Source: Mikania micrantha (taxonomy: Eukaryota; Streptophyta; Magnoliopsida; Asterales; Asteraceae). From it: a stretch of DNA of 64,000 nucleotides. The position numbers were made by a program, and so were the translations under genes. Location of the stretch: contig CM018696.1 of assembly GCA_009363875.1 (NCBI GenBank), positions 93,022,215 through 93,086,214 on the forward strand. The letters run 5' to 3'. Numbering within the stretch: the stretch's first letter is position 1; each line of letters starts with the position of its first letter. This document shows positions 21,445-33,511 of the stretch, piece by piece. The notes beneath the pieces are model-generated. The model searched no databases, was not told the origin of the DNA, and saw only the letters and a list, made by a program, of their open reading frames with translations.

Positions 21445-22348
21445 AGAAACATGACAAAATAAGATGGTCTCTTGAATCCTTTGGTTGTTAGTTAAACTAC
21501 TTCGCCATCTGGTGTTACAATATAAATACTTTGCATTTGATTCTAATCATTCCTATGTGCATCTTTATGAGAAAATATTAGGTTAATTTCTCAATTATGT
21601 AGTGCAATATTGCACAGTTTTAAGAGCAAATCCATATGTGATGGTAGGATAGTTTTCTTATATGTGTGATTTTTGTCTCAAAACTCTTACATTAAGAGTT
21701 CAATTTCAAGGAATATTTATGATTTAAAGTGTTCACACTCGCTGAAGTGCTTACTTATAAGTGAAAGAAGTTGCCTTTCATAGGTATATTGAAGTTGTTT
21801 TGTTTTTTCTGTGTGGAAGAAATTGTGCGAAAAATGTCTCTGTATCATCGACCAACTATCAGGTATAGCATGGTTGCATAACTCATCGACCATGGGTTTG
21901 TTCTCATGGGAACAAATGGGTATATATGCAGCATGCCTATAGGTTTTACTAACAAGGAACATAAATGCTAGACATGAAGCTATTGTTCAGTCTATTACTT
22001 TTTTAGACCTGATTCAAAAAAATATGAATAAGTTTGCAACTGATGATTTCTTTGCGCACTTACGCAACTGTTGTTGGCTACAATACCTTCATCTTCCTTT
22101 TGGTACATATGTTTGTTATTTGTAGGGTCTACGTCCTGTTCCAAGAATATCGCGACAGCGAGGGTAAACTTCCTAACCTAAATCAAACCTTTTAAATCCC
22201 TGGTAGTCATCGATTTTTGGCGTTTAAATGCTAATACACCTTATATTTGTGCAGTTAACGTGTCATTTACCTACATCACTACAAGCGAAATAATATGTTT
22301 TATGTCAGCATAATGGACCCGGCGCAACGCGCGGGTCCTAGATCCTCG

Positions 22349-25280
22349 TTATTATTATTTACTAATAACAATTATTATTGCTTACAGCCGCTTCTTTTTA
22401 CTCCCTGCACATATTAGTCAATTATTATTATTTAATTATTATTAAATGAAAAACAATTAACACTGTAGATCCAACTTCTAAATATGTATTTATATAATTT
22501 GACATATCAATACCTATACCAAACTAATACCAACTAAATCTCGTTGGGATTAGCATAAGCATTAATTTTTCATGTATTTAATTCTGGTTAGTTTTTTTTT
22601 TATTTCAGCGTTTTTATGTTAACGTTAACAAAATAATAAATATGATATAGTATTTGATTTACACTTTAACTCGTTTTCAGTTCTCATATGGTTTGTTTTG
22701 ATATTGGTACAATACCGATGTCATTCCCAATATTTCGTCCTTAATCTTCATTAATAAAACGTATCATACTTGATGGTTGGAGTGTCATTGTTCTCGTTAT
22801 TTTTTGTCGCTAACATTAAAAGTTTTTTTTAGTTTTATATAAAATAGAGCTATCCTTTCATGCCAGGTAGAGTCTTACTCCATGTCCATCTTCGTCACTG
22901 TTAACACCTTGATAAACCAATAACAACCCAAAGGAAAATCTATAAGATTTGGGGATTCTTGTTGCATCATAACATGTTAAAAAGATCCAATTTGAAATAT
23001 GAGATTGATTATGGTACAATTTCAATTGAACATGACCACCCTTGTGCGAACGTTGAAAATCGTCGAGATGATGTTACTTTGATTTCTCCTGATCACGTGG
23101 ACAGTCATATATGTTATTGCTAAAATTGATGGTTGTGTTGGAATTCAAAACATATTCAAAGGTGATGGACCTCTTAGTTACATGGTATGCTTGGTATTAC
23201 AGTTACGCATATTACATACAATTTACCGAGTCAAAAACCGGCAAGCTCAAAAAACTTTTTATTTGAATTTTTTTTTAGATTTTTTTAAGTAATGAATAAA
23301 AAGGTACTATGGATGCATGATTATAAAGACTTTCATATTTGAAGAGTTACAATTTATTAATGATTTTGAGACAATTTTATTTGTGATTGTATTTTTAAGG
23401 ACAAACTTAAATTTTTAAAACTTAACGGGGCGTTTGAGAATTAAACACTAAAAAGAAGTATTTTTAATTGAATGGTTAGAAGTACTCGTAATAAGGATTG
23501 TGTTGTTGTATATAAAAAGAAAACAAATAAATTAAAAGAAAATAAAGTAAAAAAAAAACTAAGATTTAAAAGAAAAAGATTAATTATTACAATAAATTTA
23601 AGCGCAAATATGAAAAATTAAGGAAAAAATAAATTCATGAAATAAAAATAAAAGAACAGTATGTAACAAAAAAAAATGTTAGAAGTAAATAAAAAGATTA
23701 AAGACTAGAAAATTAATTTGATTTTACAAACATAAAGCGTAAATCAGGGATGATAAAAAAACCAGCCGCGACGAGTTCACCTGAAACCCACAACATATGA
23801 GACGGGCATTCTTAAACCCGACAGGCATTGGGTCGAGTGTGGGATGGACATTGGTGAAATTAACAATTTATAAAAGTTATGTAGTTTATAAAAAACTTAA
23901 TATCTGTATACAAGATATTTATATATTTGGAGAATGTTTTAACATAGTTAATATATTATTAATATTTTATAAAACTTACTATATAAATTTTTAAAACTTT
24001 TAAATTATTATTGTCGTTGTTGTTATTATTATTATATACGTGTGTGTATATACCAATACTAGATTATTACCCTGTGTATTAAACGGATTGAATATAAAAT
24101 ATTAAATAATTAGTAATAAAAAATTATACAATATTTTGTTATAAATTAATTAAATTACATATTAATGAGTATTTTTACTAATAAAATAACAATTAAAATT
24201 TTCAATAACTAATGAAACAAAAATAATACGTGACCTACTTGTTTTGTAATAATAAAGATTATTAAACTAATTGATTTTAAAAATTAATTAATTTTCTATA
24301 AAATCCTAATTGTTACAAATCAAGAAGATAATGTACAATTTGTGTAATTATTAAAATTTGATTACTTAATTTGATATATCATTAAATATAAATAACTAAA
24401 GTTTAATTTTTCATAACATTTTAACAACTTTTGGTTTAAAATAATTAGTTTTTAAGCATTTCTTTTTAAGAAACATCATTTGTTTATAAAAATTCTATTA
24501 TTTGAAAACTATTATTTATAGTTTATTTTGTTTATTTTAATTTTATTAAACTTTTATTTTCTAAAAATACTAAGTCAAAATATTTTTCCTACTTTAAACA
24601 TTTTTTTTAGAAAATTTCATATTTTATAAAGTTTTTTAAGTGTGATTTTTAATAAAAGTATTTGATTTTTAATGTATTTAAAACTATTTTCTTGCATGAA
24701 AAAAGACATGATATTATTATTTATTAATCTTATAAGTATTCAATAAGAGAGAGTGTGATTCATTAATAAGATAGATAATTTAATACATTGATATAAAATG
24801 ACAAGTGACAACATAAGCATAAGAATTTAACAAGTGTCGAAAATTATTTTTGTTTATTATAACAGAAAGATTTGTTATTATTGTTTACATGTAAATATAT
24901 TTATATATACATTCACAAGAACAAACATTTCAAACTTCTCATTAATCAACTTGAAACTGCATAATATATAGAAATATTAAAAGAATATTCAAACCCGACC
25001 CATTGCCATATGTAGTGTAAGTGATGAAAATTTATCAAGAAACGCTAAAAGCAAGGACATCACAAATTATGCGTTGTTCAGCTTATTAAATGTTAAGTCA
25101 GATAAAGTTTAATGATTAAATGAGTGACTATTTAATTCAAAGTTTTTTTATAAGACAAACAATTTAAATATATGATTAATTTAAAAATCATATTTTAATA
25201 AAATTATTAAAATACTAACAAACAATATCTAAATGTTAATATAATCTAATCACTATATATACATTTAGAAGCGTCAATAT
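22349..25280. other. Long AT-rich intergenic stretch without a supported gene
   Basis: 22349-22437 is the right piece of the split repeat. The rest is very AT-rich, with A-runs at about 23500-23700. A less AT-rich patch at 22880-23190 has only short broken frames and could be an old transposon remnant; I could not identify it. No tRNA, SINE or LTR pair is visible. Confidence 0.5.
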
Positions 25281-25773
25281 TATAATAATTGAAACCGTTG
25301 CAAAAGAGAGCGCCGTGAGTATTTTAGAACCGTTGTAAAAAGATTTATAAAAACCGTTGTAAAAGGTTATGAGGAAAGTTGGAACCGCTGCAAAATCAAA
25401 ATTTAATTAAAAGCCGCTGTAAAAAATCGGAAATGGACCGCCGTAAAAAATGATAATTTTTTTTAATAGTAATACTAATATACTATAATTAATTAAAACA
25501 ATACGTAAAACAAATTGACAGTTATTGCGGTAGGTATTTGACATGCATTTTGATCGTAATGTTATCATCGCTATCATGATCGAATAAAAATATCGGTATG
25601 TTAAATCTTAAACTAATCACAACATTTTTTATGGTATGACGGCTACACTTTATGGCTTTACATCCGCACGACAACCGTGATATATCTTCATTTTGATTAT
25701 ATGATCTTATCTAAGTTTTGATATTCGAAATCGTGTCGGAATTACCGCGGCAAGGCGCGGAGAAACCCATTAG
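25281..25773 (+). mobile_element. Helitron-like 3' portion
   Basis: It ends with the hairpin CCGCGGCAAGGCGCGG, a short spacer and ATTAG before T (25771-25773). The preceding GAAATCGTGTCGGAATTA resembles, in reverse, the start of the minus-strand element at 50955. A patch at 25290-25455 repeats ACCGTTGTAAAA and GCCGCTGTAAAA-like words, also mirrored at 51620-51760. The terminus departs from CTRR, so it is less certain than the others. Confidence 0.5.
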
Positions 25774-26211
25774 TTACAAACATATAAAAAAAACCACGAA
25801 ATTATTTTTTTATGTGGCGAACGACCCTGAAACCCTAGAACGTTCAAAAATTCAACCAGAAGAAAACGGGTCAAACACCAAATTGTATCCAATACATACA
25901 GACGGACTGTCATTATATCAACGGGCACAAACAAATCAAAAATAGCATCAGACGGCCAGGATCCGACTCTTACGCAATGATCCGACCCGTACGCGTAAGA
26001 TCCTCCGTCTGAAAATCTTCGAACGTTCCCCAATTCTGGGTTTTCAGCTCATACCCGGAGGGGATCTTCACTTCTTGAATCAAATCTTCAAGAATCCAAC
26101 AAAAGACCCCAATTTAGAAACAACCCACATCGTGATTTTCCCCCAAATTCTACTTTTATTCTTCACATACATCCCAATTTCACATGAGAGTTTTGAATTG
26201 AAAGGAAAAAA

Positions 26212-29200
26212 ATGATCGTTAGGACCTACGGCCGCCGGAGCAGCAGCAATAGCCGGAGCAGCAACAGTTTAAATTTCGACGATACAGACGGATTCAACGA
26301 TTCTTTATCTCAAGAAAGCCCTCAAGAATTAGAAACCAGTAACGGCGATATTTTCAATTTCGCGTTTACATCTCAAGATTCAATCAAGAACCCATACACC
26401 TTCGATTCTTTTGATTCCGACCCGTATAGTTTCGATTCGTCTGAGGATTCGCGTAATTTGCCCGTTGTACTCCCAAGATCGAAGAAACCCAAGACTGAAT
26501 TAAACGAAAAGGGGAAAGACAAGAAGGGAAAAAAAGCGAAGAAACCGTTAGTTGTGTTGACTGAAACGACGACTTTAATGGAGACACAAGAATTCGGGGA
26601 AATGATGGAGCATGTTGATGAGGTAGATTTTGCTTTAGATGGGTTGAGAAGAGGACAACCGGTGAGGATTCGTCGTGCAAGTTTGATGTCTTTGTTGATG
26701 GTTTGTGGCACTTTACAACAGCGGAGACTCTTGAGAACACACGGGTAATCAAATATTTACTCATCAAGAATCCAATTTCAAGAATTCAGATGTGTGTCTT
26801 AGTTCTTTTAATCATGCCCGTTATGACATATGTGCGTTTAATTCTGTCATCTCATTAACTTTTTTACTTAACCAAGGCATAATTTCTGTTGTTCAGGACT
26901 GTGAGGTTCTTCTTAATAGTAAATAATACGGGGTTTATAAGTACTTGTTATTAACAAAAGAATTCTGGTACATGCTTATGCTACCATGTTAGGCTATGTG
27001 TAGTGATCACATACGAATCACTCCAGGTAGGCGCCACATAAACAACCAACACCATCAACCCTCATCACTCCAAGTCATTACCAAATGTGTTATCATCACC
27101 CCCTCATCAAGCCCCCATCACCCCCTCCTTTTCCCCCTTTCTTTCTCCTTCACGCCATGAGGGTGGTCACGAATTTGAAACCATAGGGTGGTCACGCCCT
27201 TGTGTGTAGTGGTAATGTGAGGGTTGAGGGCGTGATGGAGGGTGGTCAAGCCCCTCCTCATGCCTCACTACACATACTCTTATATCGATATGTTTTGTTG
27301 TTTCTAATTCGAGCTTTAAGTTCCACATGCTGTGTTCATTGTAATTTTAAGCATTATATTGATTTGTGTAATTAACCGTTAGTAATCTTATTTACAGGAT
27401 GGCAAAATCAATTATTGATGCTGTATTGGGGCTTAATCTTGATGACACCCTTAGTAACCTGGCTGCTGCAGCTTTATTTTTTGTTTTGACAAATGATGTG
27501 AGCTGCTTTCACTCTCTATGATCAACTGACTTTTTAGTTTTTTAAACTATAATTTGTTGGTCAATTAGTGGCTGGAATCCAAAGTAGAAATTGCATTTTA
27601 TGTAGGAAACAAGGCAATGCAACACACTATTTTTTTTTTTTGGGGGGGGGGGGGTGCACTAAGTAAAGGTAGAAGCATGAGAAAACTTAAGCTTTGTGCT
27701 TGTTTTATATATTTAGGGGGTGTTTGAATATGTATTTAAAGCAATAGTTGCAATTTGATGTCACAAAGTAGAGGCAGCAATTTTTACCCATATCAAAGGA
27801 AATGAGTTGCTTTGGGTAAACAATAGTAGTATAATGGGTTGAAATGGGTAACATCATAATGTTGAATGGGTTGAGATGGGTAGCACTTAAACACAATGCG
27901 GGTCAAGACGGGTAACTAAAAAACAATCAATCAATCAACGTACTCAGTATATCCCGTCATTAGCATGCTAAGGCAGGGTCTGAGGAGGGTGAGATGTAGA
28001 CAGCCTTACCCCTACCCCGTAGGGGTAGAGAGGCTGCTTCCAGTGAGACCCTCGGCTCATGATGCTTGATCAACCGTCCGAAACGATTTTAACGTTATTT
28101 TCACTGAATAAGTAAAATAACGTTAAAATTAGTGCAATTTTACTTTTGCCCCTCAAGAGCTGTCGACACATATATACATTATATGTGCGCACTGCTAACG
28201 GGGCGTTTAACTAAAAAACAATATAAATGCAATAAATTCAAACATTTAAGGATGATTAATAACATATTTGATGAGAAAATCACTAAAAATTATCCAAATG
28301 TACTATTTGTTTACTTATAACGCATATTAAGTTAAACTAAATTAATGTTGTTTAAGAACAATCCATTTAGACCCGAACTAATTTTACTTAAAACCCGTTC
28401 TGACCCGGACCCATCCTGACCTGGACCCATCATGACCCGAACCCATTCTGACCCGTTACCCAACCCGACCCGTCCATTTTGCCAGGTATATCACAAAGTC
28501 AGCTTGGAATGTTTGATGAAACTGATATGATTATAGTTCTCTGATTATATATGTTCTGCAGCTCTTACTATCAGATCTCGATACTAGTCAAAATAATCAC
28601 TTTTATGATACACGTCTGAACACCCCCCCTTAAGTTATATATTATGAGTTACTTTTTTTTCCTTATCTTTTCACTGGTTTTGTGCAAGTTTCTTGTATAT
28701 AGCACATATTTATCTTATACCATATATGTATCCCTGTAACCTACCCTAACTCTGTATTTATCATTTAGTCATTAGTAGAAGTGCAATGTTGAGAAAAACT
28801 TTCTATTTATCGATCCTTTATTCTTTTTTGAAGCAAAGGTGTTATGATTTCTTTAGTCTTTATTTATTTTCATTGTGGACCAACACTATGACATAGTTAC
28901 TAAGTAAGTTTTTATCATCTAATATTTATCTCATTTCAGGGCCAAGAAGATTACCTCTTGGATTCACCTAGTGCTATCCGGTTCTTGTTAAAACTATTGA
29001 AACCTGTAACAACAAGTGTTACTAAAAATAAAGTTTCAACTCTTGGTAGCAAACTTGTAGCCTTGAGCAAAGATGCTCCCATTTTTAATGATGGAAAAGG
29101 AGAAGAATCAGCTTCTGCTGCTATTTTGCAAAAAGTTGAGGAAATTATTGTGAATTGCAAAGAATTGAAACAAAGAGCTGAAAGTAATAGCGACACAAAA

Positions 29201-32200
29201 AGACCTGGATTGAATCCAAAATGGATTGCTTTACTAATAATGGAGAAAGCTTGCTTATCAACTGTTTCTCTTGAAGGTATTTGCATGTTTTGGTTATATG
29301 CTAGGCATGCTATATGCATAAGTATATGTGGCAAAATTGGTGGTCAGGTTGGGTGATGATGAACAAGGAAGCTTGTTTACTTTTGTGAATTGCTATTAGT
29401 TTTGAACTTTTTGAGTGGTCGTCAGATTTTTCAATAAAATGACTTGAAGTTTTTATGCATTAATAATACACTTTAGGTAGTTTTTGTTCCTTTCCTTATA
29501 AATTTTGTATTTTGATTTTTGCTTTTTAATTGACTAGAAGAAAGTTCCAAAAATTTTTCAGACTGATAATTTAGTTTTCTTTGTGTCATTTTAGAGACAA
29601 CTGGGACTGTTAGAAAGATGGGAGGCAACTTTAAGGAAAAATTAAGAGAGCACGGGGGACTTGATGCTGTTATTGACATCATAAGGGAATGTCATGGCAT
29701 TATGGAGGTATGCATTTTTTGATAAATAACTTAATTTTTGACAGAGTTACAGATTTTCCCATTGTTGAAATTACTAGTTTTTCATTTTTTTTCATTTCAT
29801 TTTTTTTAATGAAATTGGTTTGGGTCTACATGATTTCCTTCATTATTGAAGGTTATTCTGGACCTTGACAAATAGTTAAACATTTCCCTAAACGCTTGAC
29901 TGGTATTTTATGATCTTATAATTATTTGCAGGGATGGTTAGAACAATATTCATCTCCGACCCCCGAGTCAAAAAATATTGTTAACCTAGAAAGCCCAATG
30001 CTTTTATTGAAGTGTTTGAAAATTATGGAAAACGCGACATTTCTTAGTAATGATAACCAGGTAATGCTGATAAGTACCTTTCTCGTATAAGTAGTTTAAT
30101 CATAAATATAAGTTGTAATTTGAACTTATTATTTCATAATGCAGAGCCATTTGCTTGGAGTAGAAGATGACGACTTTGATTATCGGCATGTTTCTGAGTC
30201 TCCAACAAAACTTATTCTTAGTGTCATCAAGATTCTTTCGGGTATCTAATCTTTATTCAAATATACATACACACATATATACTTTTTTAAATTTGTGATG
30301 TAATAAATTTAATTTGCTTATGATTGGTCTTAAGCTAGTATATCTGCCATTGGTTTCCAGGTGTTTCTCTGTTAAAAAAATCTTCATTCAGTCCTGAAAT
30401 CAGGAATGGAAGCAGTATTTCCAATGGGACTGTTCAGGCTGTTGACAAAGGTATCTGGCATAGGCAACTTTAATTAGTAATTAATATATAAATTTTGGTT
30501 ACGTAAACCAACATACCATTTTTTTTATCACTATAAAGCCATTTAGGACCTCCTAAACACTTTTTATTGATACTTTATTATTTCTTAAGGATCTGGTGTA
30601 ATTAGTTACAACAAAAAATAATTTTATCAGTGAGCCATTTGTGCAATTTGTACTACAAATTGTCACATTATTTGGATATAATATTTCAATAATGAATACA
30701 ACCTCTTAAGTCAAAGATATGTCAGTGTAACGCTGAAGTTTCCGTAATAACGTCAGTTATTTGTAAAAGGGCACCTTACCTGACCAGTACCATAAATAGT
30801 CAGTTTTGACCTATTACCTGACCTGCTCATTTTCCATCTCTAGTTTTCCTCTTCAGTATTTGATTGACTTTTTCTATTCAGCAGTTGACAGCAATGAGGT
30901 CTTATGTATCAGTTCTTCAATAGAGAATTGCAGTATGGACCGGGTCTCTTCCCAGAAGACTTCTAATGTATCTCAAAAAAACCGATCTTCATTTCAAAAT
31001 CAACCGGGTTCCTCAAAATCTGATCCTATATCTGGGTTCAATAGTAGTTTGATAAAAACAAAACCAAAATTTTCAACTTTTAAATCAAGCAGTGGTACTT
31101 CTGGTGGTTCATTAATAAACGTTGGTAAAAAGGCTGGAACTAGTCAACTTACTAAGTTTAACTTTGAGGATAGTCAAGATCCTTTTGGCTGTGAGGACCC
31201 ATTTGCATTTGGTGAAGAAGAAGAAGAACTGACAAAGTGGGACATGTTGTCTGGGAAAAACATGCCTCCAAGTCAAAAAACCAGTTCAGCGGTTGAGGAA
31301 GATGGAGACCAAGGATCACAGTTTGACTTAATGATGTTGAGTCAACAAGATTCAACCAATGTTGAACCCCATGATTCTCCTCAAGCTTCCTGTTCACATG
31401 TCAATGATGATGAAAAATTTGATCTTTTGGCCGATTGTCTTCTCGCAGCAGTGAAGGTAACAACAACAACAACAACCTTACCCAGTATATTTCCACTTTT
31501 CAGTAGGGTCTGGGGGAAGGATAGATACAAACCTTACCCCTGTCCCAATTGGGACATAGAGGCTGCTCCGAAAGAGTCCCCGGCTCAAAGTTATCGTTTG
31601 AAGTTGATCATCCCAATGATTTTAACGTTATTTTCACAAAATAATTAAAATAACGTTAAAATTAGTGCACTTTTACTTTTGCCCATTTAGGGCCCACACA
31701 TATATACATTATATGCGTGAACCGCAAATAGGGCGTAGTTAAGGTAACACTTTGACAATAATTATTTGAGATTCTGAGTTAAATCACACATAGAGTTAAT
31801 GGTATTTCATAACTAAAATCTGAGAGTGGTCAATTGTTTGAACTGAACAAAAATCCTCGTTACAGGTTTTGATGAACTTAACAAATGATAATCCTGTGGG
31901 GTGTCGACAAATCGCTGCATGTGGAGGTTTGGAGACATTATGTGGTTTGATAGTGGGTCATTATCCATTATTTAATTCACATTTACCCAATTTTGGTGAT
32001 CAAAAAGACAAATCAATCCTTGAGGTTGATAATGATGACAATAAGCGCCTTAACGATCAAGAATTGGATTTTCTTGTGGCAATACTTGGTCTGCTGGTTA
32101 ATTTGGTCGAGAAGGACGGGCATAACAGGTCATTTTCCCCCCCTTATCAGTTACCATGAGTTATTCAATTTTTTACTATTACACATAATTAAACTAGGTA

Positions 32201-33511
32201 TGGATTCTTTAACTTTTTGCTGGATTGTCTTTTTTATTACAGATAAAGTTGGATCAATATAGTAGAGAAATGATTGTAATATAAAATTATTTTCATTTTC
32301 TGCAGATCACGTCTTGCAGCTACCAGTATATCAATACCTAACAGAGGTGGTTTGGATTATGAAACTACAGAAGTAATTCCTCTACTCTGTTCTATATTTC
32401 TGGCAAATCAAGGGGCTGGTGAGGCAGCTGAAGAAGAAAGACAACTGGCTTGGGTGAGTAAACTCTTGTGTGTGCTTGACCCTAAAGTGATTGATAGAAA
32501 TTGTTGATTTTCAGCTAAATTACAAAATGTCCTTGTCTTGAAGAAAATCTGTGTTTGGCATACAACCTATAGGCGTTTTTTTTTTGGAATAATCAGCTGT
32601 CAATTAAAAGAATTCTTGTTTGGATAGGACAAAGCTTTCACTTTGTTTTGGACGAAAGATTTAAAGAAAAAGGCTATTGAATGAAGCTAATAATTTCCAC
32701 AAGCGCACCCGAAATATTTTCCAAAATAGAACCTTGCCCCTATTTCAGACCCTTCATCCCACAGGAAATGCGACATGTTACTCAGATGGAAGTTGTTAAT
32801 TTTTTAGCCAAATGACTAAGATGACCTTGAACTAAAGCAATTACAGTGAATAAAGATGTATTACATCTACTTGATATTTTCTTAAAAAGAGTTAATTAAC
32901 GTCTCTCCATCTCACAATAATTGCAATATTTGACCTTGATAGATATTGTCAATTTATCTAAATGACCAAAATGCTCTTCTTGAATCAAAGTAAATTGTGA
33001 CCATGAAGGCATGAATTTCTTAGTTAGAATTGACATGTTTTTAGCTAAATGACCATGTTACTGTTGTGCTGTGTGCAGAACAATGAGGATCTTGTTTTGG
33101 AAGGGGAGAAAGAGGCAGAAAAAACAATTGTCGAAGCGTATTCAGCCCTTCTTCTTGCATTTCTATCTACTGAAAGGTTAGTTGACTTAGTAGTTTCACA
33201 ATACTGGTTGACTTTTGATCTAATGGAGCACATGTTCTTTGACTTTTGACAGTAAAAGCATACGCAATGCCATTGCTGAATGTCTTCCAAACCGCAAGGT
33301 TTCTGTTCTTGTGCCCGTCCTGGAGAGATTTGTGGTATGCAGCCATTTTACCCTTTTAACACTTGTTTCAAATTCAAAACCAAAAAAACACACTTTTTTT
33401 TAAATATACAAAGTACCCTTTTGCTAGGACTTTCACATGTCGTTGAACATGATCTCAGAGGAGACTCATTCAATGGTGCTTGAGGTAATTGAATCATGTA
33501 GGATGCATTGA
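26212..33511 (+). CDS. WAPL: WAPL (wings apart-like) cohesin release factor, 13 exons, about 882 aa
   Basis: WAPL acts in the nucleus with PDS5 to release cohesin from chromosomes; plant WAPL genes matter in meiosis and mitosis. Exons by GT-AG boundaries that keep frame: 26212-26744, 27398-27497, 28940-29276, 29595-29707, 29932-30060, 30145-30241, 30361-30450, 30882-31456, 31866-32128, 32306-32453, 33079-33176, 33253-33334, 33428-33511. The N-terminus MIVRTYGRR is the usual plant WAPL start, followed by an S/D-rich linker and a K-rich stretch. The WAPL domain begins near residue 127 (EFGEMMEHVDEVDFALDGL) and runs, with an acidic insert in exon 8 (DSQDPFGCEDPFAFGEE), to near the C-terminus. 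Length fits plant WAPL proteins of about 850-930 aa. There is no break. Intron 1 holds a MITE; introns 2 and 8 hold SINE-like insertions. Exon 8 has a CAGCAG tandem acceptor. Exons were called by eye; the small C-terminal exons are the least certain. Confidence 0.93.
26992..27289. mobile_element. Tourist/Harbinger-like MITE in WAPL intron 1
   Basis: The ends GGCTATGTGTAGTGA and, inverted, GAGTATGTGTAGTGA form imperfect inverted repeats. TTA flanks both sides (26989-26991 and 27290-27292), the 3-bp duplication typical of PIF/Harbinger. A relative in reverse orientation lies at 43847-44054. 298 bp, non-coding. Confidence 0.75.
27642..27654 (+). repeat. T/G homopolymer junction in WAPL intron 2
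   Basis: About twelve T are followed by thirteen G. It is a likely polymerase-slippage or assembly-error site and has no coding role. Confidence 0.8.
27717..28490 (+). mobile_element. Degenerate non-autonomous transposon in WAPL intron 2, host of a SINE
   Basis: Repeated GGGTTGAAATGGGTAAC and GGGTCAAGACGGGTAAC words at one side and their inverted forms (GACCCGTTACCCAACCCGAC) at the other mark the element. A reverse copy at 44739-45130 lacks the SINE and so shows the empty site. The superfamily is not resolved. Confidence 0.6.
27928..28207 (-). mobile_element. SINE-like element in WAPL intron 2, 15-bp target duplication
   Basis: It is flanked by perfect copies of TAACTAAAAAACAAT (27913-27927 and 28208-28222). 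Read on the minus strand it begins near GCCCCGTTAGCAGTGCG and has a middle with an inverted pair of TTTTAACGTTATTTT-like words. It then passes through GGTAGGGGTAAGGCTGT and an Au/Angio-type region, and ends in a TTGATTGATTG tail. A second copy sits in intron 8. Confidence 0.8.
31462..31736 (-). mobile_element. SINE-like element inserted at the exon 8 splice donor of WAPL
   Basis: Same family as 27928-28207, with a (TTG)n tail that appears on the plus strand as AACAACAACAACAACAACC. It is flanked by AGTGAAGGTAAC (31450-31461) and AGTTAAGGTAAC (31737-31748), a 12-bp duplication with one mismatch. The duplicated segment contains the AAG|GTAAC splice donor, so a donor now lies on each side of the insertion. 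Confidence 0.85.

Larger units (their letters stand above)
15960..22348 (+). mobile_element. Helitron-like insertion carrying gene-like fragments, later split by a copia element
   Basis: The insertion interrupts a repeat whose empty version lies at 12831-13095. The right end has the hairpin ACCCGGCGCAACGCGCGGGT and a short spacer, ending CTCG|T (a CTRR variant). The left end lies near TATATATATTAAAAATC (15961-15977); the exact first base is uncertain because the flank is AT-rich. Inside are CT-rich, exon-like stretches (16010-16800 and around 22124-22163), and the copia element at 16899-21444. Gene capture is typical of plant Helitrons. Confidence 0.6.

Noticed and set aside
26373..26767. Minus-strand frames over WAPL exon 1
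   Set aside because: Shadows of the conserved WAPL coding exon.
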